Shown one piece after another: positions 1 through 6,423 of a DNA stretch of 10,343 bases (within the stretch, counting starts at the first letter, position 1; every line of letters begins with the position of its first letter). The stretch covers positions 1-10,343 of the forward strand of contig CABUBY010000063.1 of assembly GCA_902489955.1 (NCBI GenBank), in the 5' to 3' direction. The position numbers and the translations under genes are program-made. A model generated the notes under the pieces. The model searched no databases. It worked only from the letters and a program-made list of their open reading frames with translations, and was not told where the DNA came from. Source of the DNA: an uncultured Collinsella sp. (lineage in GTDB: Bacteria > Actinomycetota > Coriobacteriia > Coriobacteriales > Coriobacteriaceae).

Positions 1-20
1 GCGGCCGTCGATGTCTGCCG

Positions 21-863
21 CTACGCGATGGTTGCGCTGTAGGAGGCGACGTCCTCGTAGGAATCGGTCAGGTAGGCGTCGATGCCGATGGTCGTATTGA
101 CCAGGTCGTCAAGGCTGTCAAGCTCGCCGCTCGAGAACGTGAATTCCTCGGTGGCGCTGGTGCCGGGCATCAGGTTAGCCGAGAACCAGGGTTCCTTCAT
201 AGTGCCGTTGACGTTGGTCTTGCCGGAAGGAGCGTAGAAGGTCAGGTCCTTGTCGCTCTTGTTGGTGATGTTGACGACAAAGCCGATGTCGCCCCAGTCG
301 TCCTTGAATTTCTCGGTGATGGTGATGGTGCACAGATCGTCATCGGCGACGGTGACGGCGGGGGAGATTTCGACACTCTGGACGTCGTCGTCTTCGACGG
401 CCTCATCGACCTCTTCTTCCTTCTCGGCCGCCTCGCGATCCTTCTTCACCGTGCCGGACAGATCCTTGTCGGACTTGGTGAAGATAAGCTTGTCGCCTTC
501 CACCTCAAGGACGAGCTTGTCGTCCTTGAGCTTCAGGTCGTGCGACTCATCTTCGGCGGTGATCGTTACGGTGGTGGCGTCCTTGGCTTCCCATTTCAGG
601 TCGGCGACCTCAAGGAACATATCGAGGACGCCTGTGCCGTCCTCGTCGAGGATCAGGACGCAGTTGAGGCCCCACTCCTTGAGCATATCCATGTACTCAT
701 CGGTGAGCTCTTCGCCATCCAAGGTTCCACCCGAGAGTTCCCAGCTGCCGACGAAGTTGGCCTTGGGGTCTTTGCCGCCGCCGCTGCAGCCCGTCAGGGC
801 AAAGGCGAGCGCAAGGACGCATGTCAGAAATGCGAGTACGGATTTTTTGAACGTTGTCTTCAT
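21..863 (-). CDS. Secreted lipoprotein with acidic linker and DUF5067-like C-terminal domain
   Basis: A 280-residue predicted lipoprotein. The N-terminus is a classic lipoprotein signal: basic residues (K2, K6, K7), a hydrophobic stretch at about 9-23, and the lipobox LTGC with Cys26 as the lipidated residue. Residues about 36-130 form a beta-rich domain beginning FVGSWELSGG, which resembles small lipocalin-like or DUF-type secreted domains. A highly charged linker follows at about 138-162. Residues about 165-280 look like an immunoglobulin-type beta domain (VNITNKSDKDLTF is typical) of the DUF5067 kind; that family name is inference. The start is well fixed: AAAGGAGG (869-876) sits five bases before the ATG. 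It is the last gene of the minus-strand cluster, 81 bases after the SPFH gene, with a hairpin between them. It is probably anchored on the outer face of the membrane. Its ligand or role is unknown, and linkage to the stress-like genes upstream is only positional. Confidence 0.85.
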   Translation of the reverse strand: MKTTFKKSVLAFLTCVLALAFALTGCSGGGKDPKANFVGSWELSGGTLDGEELTDEYMDMLKEWGLNCVLILDEDGTGVLDMFLEVADLKWEAKDATTVTITAEDESHDLKLKDDKLVLEVEGDKLIFTKSDKDLSGTVKKDREAAEKEEEVDEAVEDDDVQSVEISPAVTVADDDLCTITITEKFKDDWGDIGFVVNITNKSDKDLTFYAPSGKTNVNGTMKEPWFSANLMPGTSATEEFTFSSGELDSLDDLVNTTIGIDAYLTDSYEDVASYSATIA

Positions 864-903
864 GGTGTCCTCCTTTATCGAACGAAACCCATTAGAAGTA
901 AAT

Positions 904-925
904 GCGGGGGTGGCGGATCCCCCGC
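904..925 (-). terminator. GC-rich hairpin between SPFH gene and lipoprotein gene
   Basis: GCGGGGG (904-910) and CCCCCGC (919-925) form a perfect 7-bp stem around an 8-base loop, starting 20 bases after the SPFH gene stop. Read on the minus strand it is followed by ATTTACTTC, which is only weakly T-rich. It may be a leaky terminator or an mRNA-stabilising hairpin that lowers lipoprotein expression relative to the three upstream genes. Termination strength cannot be judged from sequence alone. Confidence 0.5.
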
Positions 926-944
926 CAATTACCAGATAGAGGGG

Positions 945-2183
945 CTAGGGCCTGGGCGTTCCGCAGTTGCTGCAGAACTTGCCGCCGTTTTCGCTGCCGC
1001 AGTTGGGGCAGAACCACTTGGCCGGTGCCGGGGCGGGTGCGGGGCTGCCACACTCGGGGCAGAACTTGCCGGTGTTGGTGGCGCCGCAACTGCAGGTCCA
1101 CGTGCCGGCCGCGGGGGCGGCGGGTGCCGGTGCGGGGGCGGGTGCCGGAGCCGGCTGCGGGGCGACCTGCTGCTGTGCCTGGCCGGCGGCGAACAGCTGG
1201 CTGGCGTTCATGCCGCCCATGCCGCCTGCCATGCCCATGCCCATAAAGCCTGCCATCGCGCCGTTGGGGTTGGCCGCTGCCGCGCGCATCGCGTCGCTCT
1301 GGGCGCTGGCGATGTTGGCGGCCGCCATGGTGGGATCGCGCATGACCGCAGCCTTCTGCAGGTCCTTGATCATCTGCTCGTCTTCTTGCGAGGCGGCGAT
1401 GGAGTTAACGCCAAAGCTCACGATCTCGACACCGCGCAGGTCGCGCCAATCGGCCGAGAGGACCTCGTTGAGTGCGCGCGCGAGCTCGGTGGTGTGGCCG
1501 GGGATGGCACTGTAGCGGATGCCCATCTCCGAAATCTTGGCAAAGGCGGGCTGCAGGGCGGTGAGCAGTTCGGACTTAAGCTGGCTGTCGATCTTGTCGC
1601 GTGTGTAGCTATCGGTCACGTTGCCGCACACGTTGGTGTAGAACAGCAGCGGGTTGGTGATGCGGTACGAATACTCGCCGTTGCAGCGCACGGAGATGTC
1701 GACGTCCAGACCAATGTTGTTGTCGACCACGCGGAAGGGCACGGGAGAGGCGGTGCCGTACTTGTTGCCGATGATCTCCTTGGTGTTGATAAAGTAGACG
1801 CGCTGGTCCTTGCCCGCGTCGCCGCCAAAGGTAAAGCGGCTGCCGATATTGGCGAAGGTCTCCTTGATGGAGTCGCCCAGATTGCCGCTAAAGACGCTCG
1901 GCTCGCTGCCGGTGTCAAAGACGAACTCGCCGGGCTCCAGCGCGACCTCGATGATCTTGCCGTTTTGCACCACGAGCATGCCCTGACCATCGTTGACGGC
2001 GATGACGGAGCCGTTTGAGATGACGTTGTCCTCGCCGCGCGTGTTGGAGCTGCGGCCACCGGTGCGCTTGCTGCCCTTGCAGGCCAAGACGTCGGCAGGC
2101 ATCGATTCGCAATAGATAAATTCCTTCCACTGGTCGGCCATGACGCCGCCGGCAGCACCCAATCCAGCTTTCAAGAGTCCCAT
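945..2183 (-). CDS. SPFH-domain (stomatin/prohibitin-like) protein with two C-terminal zinc ribbons
   Basis: A 412-residue protein of the YdjI-like SPFH group, sometimes misnamed 'virion core protein'. Residues about 15-300 carry the SPFH-type fold, with recognisable stretches such as SNGSVIAVNDGQGMLVVQNG, PGEFVFDTG and YRITNPLLFY. A Met/Gly/Ala-rich segment (about 300-325) and a Pro-Ala repeat linker (about 340-358) lead to two zinc ribbons: C364/C366 with C375/C378, and C392/C395 with C404/C407. The first ribbon starts CxC rather than CxxC. There is no clear transmembrane helix; membrane contact may come from the glycine-rich N-terminus or from oligomers. SPFH proteins organise membrane microdomains. 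In B. subtilis the relative YdjI works with YdjG/YdjH and the PspA-like YdjF. AAAGGA at 2193-2198 supports this start. It lies 48 bases after the upstream zinc-ribbon membrane protein, so co-transcription is likely. Confidence 0.9.
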   Translation of the reverse strand: MGLLKAGLGAAGGVMADQWKEFIYCESMPADVLACKGSKRTGGRSSNTRGEDNVISNGSVIAVNDGQGMLVVQNGKIIEVALEPGEFVFDTGSEPSVFSGNLGDSIKETFANIGSRFTFGGDAGKDQRVYFINTKEIIGNKYGTASPVPFRVVDNNIGLDVDISVRCNGEYSYRITNPLLFYTNVCGNVTDSYTRDKIDSQLKSELLTALQPAFAKISEMGIRYSAIPGHTTELARALNEVLSADWRDLRGVEIVSFGVNSIAASQEDEQMIKDLQKAAVMRDPTMAAANIASAQSDAMRAAAANPNGAMAGFMGMGMAGGMGGMNASQLFAAGQAQQQVAPQPAPAPAPAPAPAAPAAGTWTCSCGATNTGKFCPECGSPAPAPAPAKWFCPNCGSENGGKFCSNCGTPRP

Positions 2184-2231
2184 GGTGATCTTCCTTTCTC
2201 GTCAAAGGCCGGGTGGTATTGGTCAGGATGG

Positions 2232-3554
2232 TTAGTCGTCCTTGTCGTCCTTCATGACAACGGTGGTCTCGGTGTGGCTGAAGGTGTCGTGCTTCTCGGT
2301 CAAGTCGAGCTCGCCGCAGTACTCGTCGGCGTGGGTGGCCTCGTTGGCTGTCTTGAGCTGACCGACCAGCAACACGTCCGCGATGATCACGATGATCAGC
2401 GGCGCGACGATGTTAATGAGGATGCCCTCGATGTCAAAGGCGAGGTAATCCGGGTCGAAGGCGTTCTCACCCATGAAGAGGATCTGGGAGAGGACAAATC
2501 CAATCACAAAGAACAGCACCGAGGCGATGGCGAGCTTGGGCTTGGAGCAGGGGAGCTCGCCGACCAAGCGGCCGGTCTGGCCGTTCATGGCAAACAGGTA
2601 GCTCTTGCCGTTCCACGAGGTGGAGAGCATCCAGACGGGGAACAGGGCGTAGTCGCTGTCTTCCCAGGTGTAGTCGAGCTGCTTGCTTTCGACCGTGGCA
2701 TCGTCGTATTCGTCGACGACGGTCTCGCGCAGGGCCGAGATCGTGCTTTCTTCCATACGGCGCTCGGCGCGCGCCTTGCAGGTCTCGCAGTCCTCGTCGT
2801 AACGGTTGGCGATGTAGCCGGGCATATATGCGACCGAGAACGGACGCAGTGCGTCGTAGTCAAACGGCTCGATGGCGTCCATGTGGCCGTCGGGCATCTT
2901 GGATGATCCGTCGACGGGCACGCGCTTAAACGAGATATTGCCCTTGCGATAGGCATCGTAGTGGTCGGTGGTCGTGACGGTGCGGTCGGATTCCTCGGTC
3001 ACGGTCTCGTTGGTCGCGTCAAAGTACACTTCGCCGTCAACGCGGGCGCCGTAGAGCCAAAACGGCACGTAGACACCTTGGACCTCGTCGATGTGGTTGC
3101 CGGTGACAAAGCTCTTGGGCAGCAAGATTTTGCCCTTGTAGTGTTCCTTGAGTGCGGCCGTGACGTCGTCGCGCCCGAGCTTAAACGGAATCACCAGGTC
3201 GGGCGAGAAGTCGCCAGAGAGCTGGCCGGGCGCCACGGCGGAGTTGCCGCAGTACGGGCAGGTGGTGACGGCGACGGTGCCGTCGGACACGAGCTCGGCG
3301 CCGCACGACGAGCAGATGTAGCCGGCGTTTTGGGCGAGCTCCTGCACCGCGTCGTCGGCAGCAGGTTTGGGAGCTGCGGCTGCGGCATCGGCTTTGGCAT
3401 CTGCCTTGTCCTGGCGGTCGCGATAGAGGGCCTCGACTTCTTCGACTTCAAAGCGTGAGTCACAGTAGTCGCAGACAAGCTTTTGCTCGGCGCTGGCAAA
3501 ATGCAGGGGACCACCGCAGGCAGGGCACTGATAGTTAACGCTCTCGAAGGCCAT
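2232..3554 (-). CDS. Membrane protein with two N-terminal TFIIB-type zinc ribbons
   Basis: A 440-residue protein. Two zinc ribbons lie at the N-terminus: C10/C13 with C28/C31, and C81/C84 with C99/C102, separated by a charged and Ala-rich linker (about 45-75). A soluble alpha/beta region (about 105-335) follows, with motifs such as LLPKSFVTGNHIDEVQGVYV and VPFWLYGARVDGEVYF; this is the body of the family often annotated 'TFIIB-type zinc ribbon-containing protein' (or wrongly 'primosomal protein N''). Two hydrophobic helices lie at about 341-361 and 377-400, then a hydrophilic 40-residue tail rich in Asp, Lys, His and Thr. It is probably an inner-membrane protein with the zinc ribbons in the cytoplasm. 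AAAGGA (3561-3566) six bases before the ATG fixes the start. It lies 24 bases after the DUF4428 gene and 48 before the SPFH gene. Its biochemical role is unknown; a scaffold for the SPFH partner is an inference. Confidence 0.88.
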   Translation of the reverse strand: MAFESVNYQCPACGGPLHFASAEQKLVCDYCDSRFEVEEVEALYRDRQDKADAKADAAAAAPKPAADDAVQELAQNAGYICSSCGAELVSDGTVAVTTCPYCGNSAVAPGQLSGDFSPDLVIPFKLGRDDVTAALKEHYKGKILLPKSFVTGNHIDEVQGVYVPFWLYGARVDGEVYFDATNETVTEESDRTVTTTDHYDAYRKGNISFKRVPVDGSSKMPDGHMDAIEPFDYDALRPFSVAYMPGYIANRYDEDCETCKARAERRMEESTISALRETVVDEYDDATVESKQLDYTWEDSDYALFPVWMLSTSWNGKSYLFAMNGQTGRLVGELPCSKPKLAIASVLFFVIGFVLSQILFMGENAFDPDYLAFDIEGILINIVAPLIIVIIADVLLVGQLKTANEATHADEYCGELDLTEKHDTFSHTETTVVMKDDKDD

Positions 3555-3578
3555 GATCGGTCCTTTCGCTGCCGGAGG

Positions 3579-4316
3579 CTATGCGCCGATGGCGCCGCCG
3601 CAGTATTCGCAGCGCCCGCTGGCATCGGGAATGGTGGTGGCTCCGCAGAAGGGGCAGGTCACCGCGGTCTTGGGGGCCTTGGCGGCCACGACGCTGTCGC
3701 GCGTCTCCTGACGCAGCTGCACCAGCGCATCGCGGACTTCGGTTGCCTGGCGCTTGGCCTCGCGATATTCGATGGAGCCGCGCTGATCGATGGTGGAGTC
3801 GTTCACGCGCAGGTTGATCTCGGTAAAGTACGGCGTGTTGACGTGGATGGTCAGATTAAAGTCGTAATCCAGGTCGTAGCGCGGCGGGTTGTAGCTCTCG
3901 CGCTCGCCGTCCTTGGTCTCGCGATAGATCTCGGTGCGATGCTCGTCGATGTCCATATCGCAGCCGAGTACCTGCGAGAACTCGATGATGTCGGGATTGG
4001 CGTCGCGCCAGCGGCTCTGCGAAGTGATGATCAGCAGGCCCGCGTCCTCATCGAGCATAATATTGGTGCGCCCGGCAGAAAGCGTGCGCGTGGGGTTGAA
4101 CGAAGACAGGCGTTCGGCGTTGGCCTCGCGGTAGGCGAGTTGCTCACGGATATCGTCCGCGGTGCTGGAGCGATAGCCGTGAAAGTAGGGGGAGAGCTTG
4201 CCGGCGCACTCTTTGCACAGGTAGCCTTCATTGATTTTTGTCTTACCTAGAAGTCCCAGCTCGGTACCGCAAATCGCGCACTCTTTCTTCTCGAACATCT
4301 TGTCAAAGAAGCCCAT
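3579..4316 (-). CDS. DUF4428-type zinc-ribbon protein with PH-like middle and C-terminal zinc ribbon
   Basis: A 245-residue soluble protein. Residues 1-60 match the DUF4428 pattern: C13/C16 and C34/C37 in a treble-clef-like finger with GLLGKTKINEGYLCKEC between them, followed by a short helical region. The middle (about 75-190) is beta-rich and ends in a stretch describing a folded domain (DLDYDFNLTIHVNTPYFTEI); a PH/GRAM-like fold would fit but is a guess. A helix (about 190-215) leads to a C-terminal zinc ribbon, C221/C224 with C236/C239. There is no signal peptide or membrane segment, so it is cytoplasmic. GGGAGG (4322-4327) five bases upstream supports the start. It is the first gene of the four-gene minus-strand cluster; no convincing -35/-10 pair was found in front of it. 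All three leading genes of the cluster carry paired Cys4 sites, which suggests they work together. The exact function is unknown. Confidence 0.85.
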   Translation of the reverse strand: MGFFDKMFEKKECAICGTELGLLGKTKINEGYLCKECAGKLSPYFHGYRSSTADDIREQLAYREANAERLSSFNPTRTLSAGRTNIMLDEDAGLLIITSQSRWRDANPDIIEFSQVLGCDMDIDEHRTEIYRETKDGERESYNPPRYDLDYDFNLTIHVNTPYFTEINLRVNDSTIDQRGSIEYREAKRQATEVRDALVQLRQETRDSVVAAKAPKTAVTCPFCGATTIPDASGRCEYCGGAIGA

Positions 4317-4691
4317 GGCTGCCTCCCATCAACTGGTAGCGTGTGTCACTTTTGATGATGGGGGAGTGCGCGATCCTTCGCGATACCCAGACGGCTCAAG
4401 GAGTCTCCACAACTGGGACACATGGCCCATTTTTCATCCGACACATAGGGACACTCCTTGCTGCGGGTAGTCATTGCACTCATTGGGGACGTACTTAAAT
4501 GAGTGGTAGTTGGGGACACTCCTGGCCGAGCTAGAGATCGCGCGCGTCCCTTCTGGTCCATGCGGCTCAAAATCGCGGCGTGATGTGGACGGCTGGGGTC
4601 GAATTGGCAGCATTTCGAGCCTGGCTTCGATATTGAGACTGGTTCTTTATTAAAAAAGATTTCCAGACAATTGAGCGGCTGGGGGTTAACC
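4317..4691. repeat. Divergent intergenic region with GGGACAC repeats and a REP-like palindrome
   Basis: This 375-base spacer between divergent genes holds no convincing gene. GGGACAC-type motifs recur on the plus strand at 4415-4421, 4448-4454 and 4513-4519, with a variant GGGGACG at 4485-4491. GACACAT occurs at 4417-4423 and 4440-4446, and an 11-bp direct repeat GGGACACTCCT lies at 4448-4458 and 4513-4523. CACTCATT (4477-4484) and AATGAGTG (4498-4505) form a perfect 8-bp inverted repeat around a 13-base loop containing the GGGGACG copy. A second small hairpin, CGCGA/TCGCG, lies at 4369-4382. The pattern looks like a decayed REP-type element or the footprint of a REP-associated transposase. 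No transposase is present. Promoters for both flanking genes must lie here, but none is clear enough to call. Confidence 0.5.
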
Positions 4692-6236
4692 ATGAGGGGC
4701 ATGGGAGAGACAACCGCATATTTGCGTCGGGGCATTCGGGAGATTATATGCCTGGCGCTGTTCTTCTTCACGTTTTTGGCGTGCGAGTATCTTTTTGATG
4801 TGCGCATGGCCGAGTTCGTGTCTCCGAACGAGGTCGTTATTTATGAGAGCCTTGTCATCGGCGCGAGCGTGATTGGCTTTTTTGTGCGTCCTATTCTGTA
4901 CTATCGCCGTCCCCATGCTATCGACGCAACGAGTGACGTCACGGGCGTTTTGCTGGTGGCGGCATTGCTGCTGTTGATTATGGCGGTTCAGGTTGAGGTG
5001 GTAATTGCCGGCGGTTTGGTGGCGTGCTGCGCGCTGGGCTACTGCGGATCGACTGCCCATGCAAATTTTGCGAGGCGCTTTGCGCGAACGCCCTGCTTGG
5101 CGCGCGCCGCCGCACTTTCTTACGCCATGGGCGTTCTGGTGCAGGTTCTCAACCACATGGTGATGCCTGTCGGCATTCCTCAGCAGGCTGTTCTGGTCGT
5201 CTGTGCGATCGCGCAGGTGGCGTTGCTCCACGGTGCCCGACGCGCCAAGCTGCGCGACGAGTCCGATCCCAACTTTGAACCCAGTGCTGCCGGGCTTTCG
5301 GTAGATGCTCTGGAATATGGCGCCAAGTGGCATGACGATCCCGAGGCAAAGGCGGCATTCCGTCGCGCCGTAGTTCGCCTGACCGTGGCGACGGCGTATC
5401 TTTCCGGCGTATTCGCCGCTCTCAACGCGGGCTTCACGACCCTGCATGCTGTCGGAGCCGTCGATTTGGGCGATTGGCCGCGCCTGCTGCTTGTCGTGAG
5501 CTCGTTGGTCGCTGGCGCACTATTTGACCTGCACGGCCGCTCGTATATGAATATCGGCATGACATGTGCCGCCATACTGTCCACGCTTTCGTTCTTTGTG
5601 CTCATCGTCGATGGCAATGGCGGCAACGAGCTTGCTGCCACGATCATCTTTTATCTGGGCTCGGGCTTTTTCGTGGTGTTCTTTACCACAAAATATGTCG
5701 CCGTCTCGCTCTATGCGCGCTGGTCATATTTTTGGCCGTGCATGGGTCGCGTCGTCAACAACGTGTGCTCGATGCTCGTGACGGCGCCGGCGGTGGCGAT
5801 CATCTCGAGTCAAAACGTGCTGGCTGCGGTCGGTGCGGCGCTCGTGATGTTTGTGGGCATTGCGATTACGCTGCTGGGGCAGTTGGGGCAACGAGCCGAT
5901 GATGCCGTGATGCAGGATGGCCTGCCGCTTGCCACCGACGATCTTGGTGGGGATCTTGCGCCCACATGCTCCGACTCCGAGCCCGTGGAAGCAGCGGAGC
6001 TCACGTCCGATGAACGCCTTGATGCCTTCGTCGCCACCTTTGGGCTTACAGAGCGCGAGCGCGATATTCTTGAGGTATTGGTCGTTTCGGACCAGAGCGT
6101 TCAGGACATCGCCACAACGCTCTTCCTTTCGCGCTCCACGCTCTATCGCCACATTTCCTCAATCAACAAGAAGACCGATACCGCCTCGCGTGTGGCCCTT
6201 ATCAACTTCTTCTGGTCCTGGACGCCCAAGGACTAG
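4692..6236 (+). CDS. Membrane-anchored LuxR-family transcriptional regulator, 12 transmembrane helices
   Basis: A 514-residue protein with about twelve hydrophobic helices (from about residue 17 to 400, MFS-like layout), a hydrophilic linker (about 405-445, acidic), and a C-terminal LuxR/GerE DNA-binding domain from about 450. In that domain, LTERERDIL and QDIATTLFLSRSTLYRHISSI give the helix-turn-helix at about 470-495. It belongs to the LuxR transmembrane regulators typical of Coriobacteriia, in which the membrane part presumably senses a small molecule or membrane state and the tail binds DNA in the cytoplasm. A TTG at 4671 would add seven residues, but the ATG at 4692 is preferred because GGGGG (4681-4685) lies six bases before it; an ATG at 4701 is a third option. 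It stands alone, divergent from the zinc-ribbon cluster and convergent with mgtA. It could control either or itself, but no operator can be assigned. The ligand is unknown. Confidence 0.88.
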   Translation: MRGMGETTAYLRRGIREIICLALFFFTFLACEYLFDVRMAEFVSPNEVVIYESLVIGASVIGFFVRPILYYRRPHAIDATSDVTGVLLVAALLLLIMAVQVEVVIAGGLVACCALGYCGSTAHANFARRFARTPCLARAAALSYAMGVLVQVLNHMVMPVGIPQQAVLVVCAIAQVALLHGARRAKLRDESDPNFEPSAAGLSVDALEYGAKWHDDPEAKAAFRRAVVRLTVATAYLSGVFAALNAGFTTLHAVGAVDLGDWPRLLLVVSSLVAGALFDLHGRSYMNIGMTCAAILSTLSFFVLIVDGNGGNELAATIIFYLGSGFFVVFFTTKYVAVSLYARWSYFWPCMGRVVNNVCSMLVTAPAVAIISSQNVLAAVGAALVMFVGIAITLLGQLGQRADDAVMQDGLPLATDDLGGDLAPTCSDSEPVEAAELTSDERLDAFVATFGLTERERDILEVLVVSDQSVQDIATTLFLSRSTLYRHISSINKKTDTASRVALINFFWSWTPKD

Positions 6237-6250
6237 CTAATTTCCCAATA

Positions 6251-6317
6251 AGTTGCGGTGGAATAGTCCCTAAATTAAAGTCACGCGGCTTTAAACAGGA
6301 ACTATTTCACCGCAATT
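6251..6317. repeat. Long inverted repeat between convergent genes (possible bidirectional terminator)
   Basis: TTGCGGTGGAATAGT (6253-6267) pairs with ACTATTTCACCGCAA (6301-6315), fifteen positions with a single G-T pair; A6251-T6317 extends it past a G-T at 6252/6316. Inside, TTAAAG (6275-6280) pairs with CTTTAA (6289-6294) around the loop TCACGCGG. It begins 15 bases after the LuxR stop and lies between two convergent genes, so it may stop transcription from both sides, but there is no clean T-run on either strand. It could equally be a small mobile palindromic repeat (MITE or REP-like). Confidence 0.6.
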
Positions 6318-6333
6318 GCTGAGGGGATAGATT

Positions 6334-6404
6334 GCGGCAGCGGCAGAGGCAACGGCAGCGGCAGAGGCGTTGGCAGCTGTGGTAGTGGCAACGGCAGCTG
6401 GCAG
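6334..6404. repeat. Hexanucleotide (GGCAGC-like) tandem repeat downstream of mgtA
   Basis: About twelve imperfect hexamer units of the GCGGCA/GAGGCA/ACGGCA kind. A 16-bp exact direct repeat, CGGCAGCGGCAGAGGC, occurs at 6335-6350 and 6353-6368, giving an 18-bp higher-order period. It lies just beyond the mgtA stop codon and is not inside any supported gene, although one plus frame reads Ala-rich and one minus frame Leu-Pro-rich. It is probably a slippage-prone low-complexity tract. Confidence 0.6.
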
Positions 6405-6423
6405 GGTGTTTTCCGTCTACTTG

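Noticed and set aside
540..2018. Long plus-strand open frame of 492 codons opposite the lipoprotein and SPFH genes
   Set aside because: It is antisense to two well-supported genes with ribosome-binding sites, spans their intergenic gap, and shows low-complexity Gly/Ala/Arg-rich composition typical of a GC-bias shadow.
4346..4807. Minus-strand open frame of 153 codons across the LuxR promoter region
   Set aside because: It overlaps the start of the LuxR gene, has no ribosome-binding site of note and no domain, and its middle is made from the GGGACAC repeat tract.
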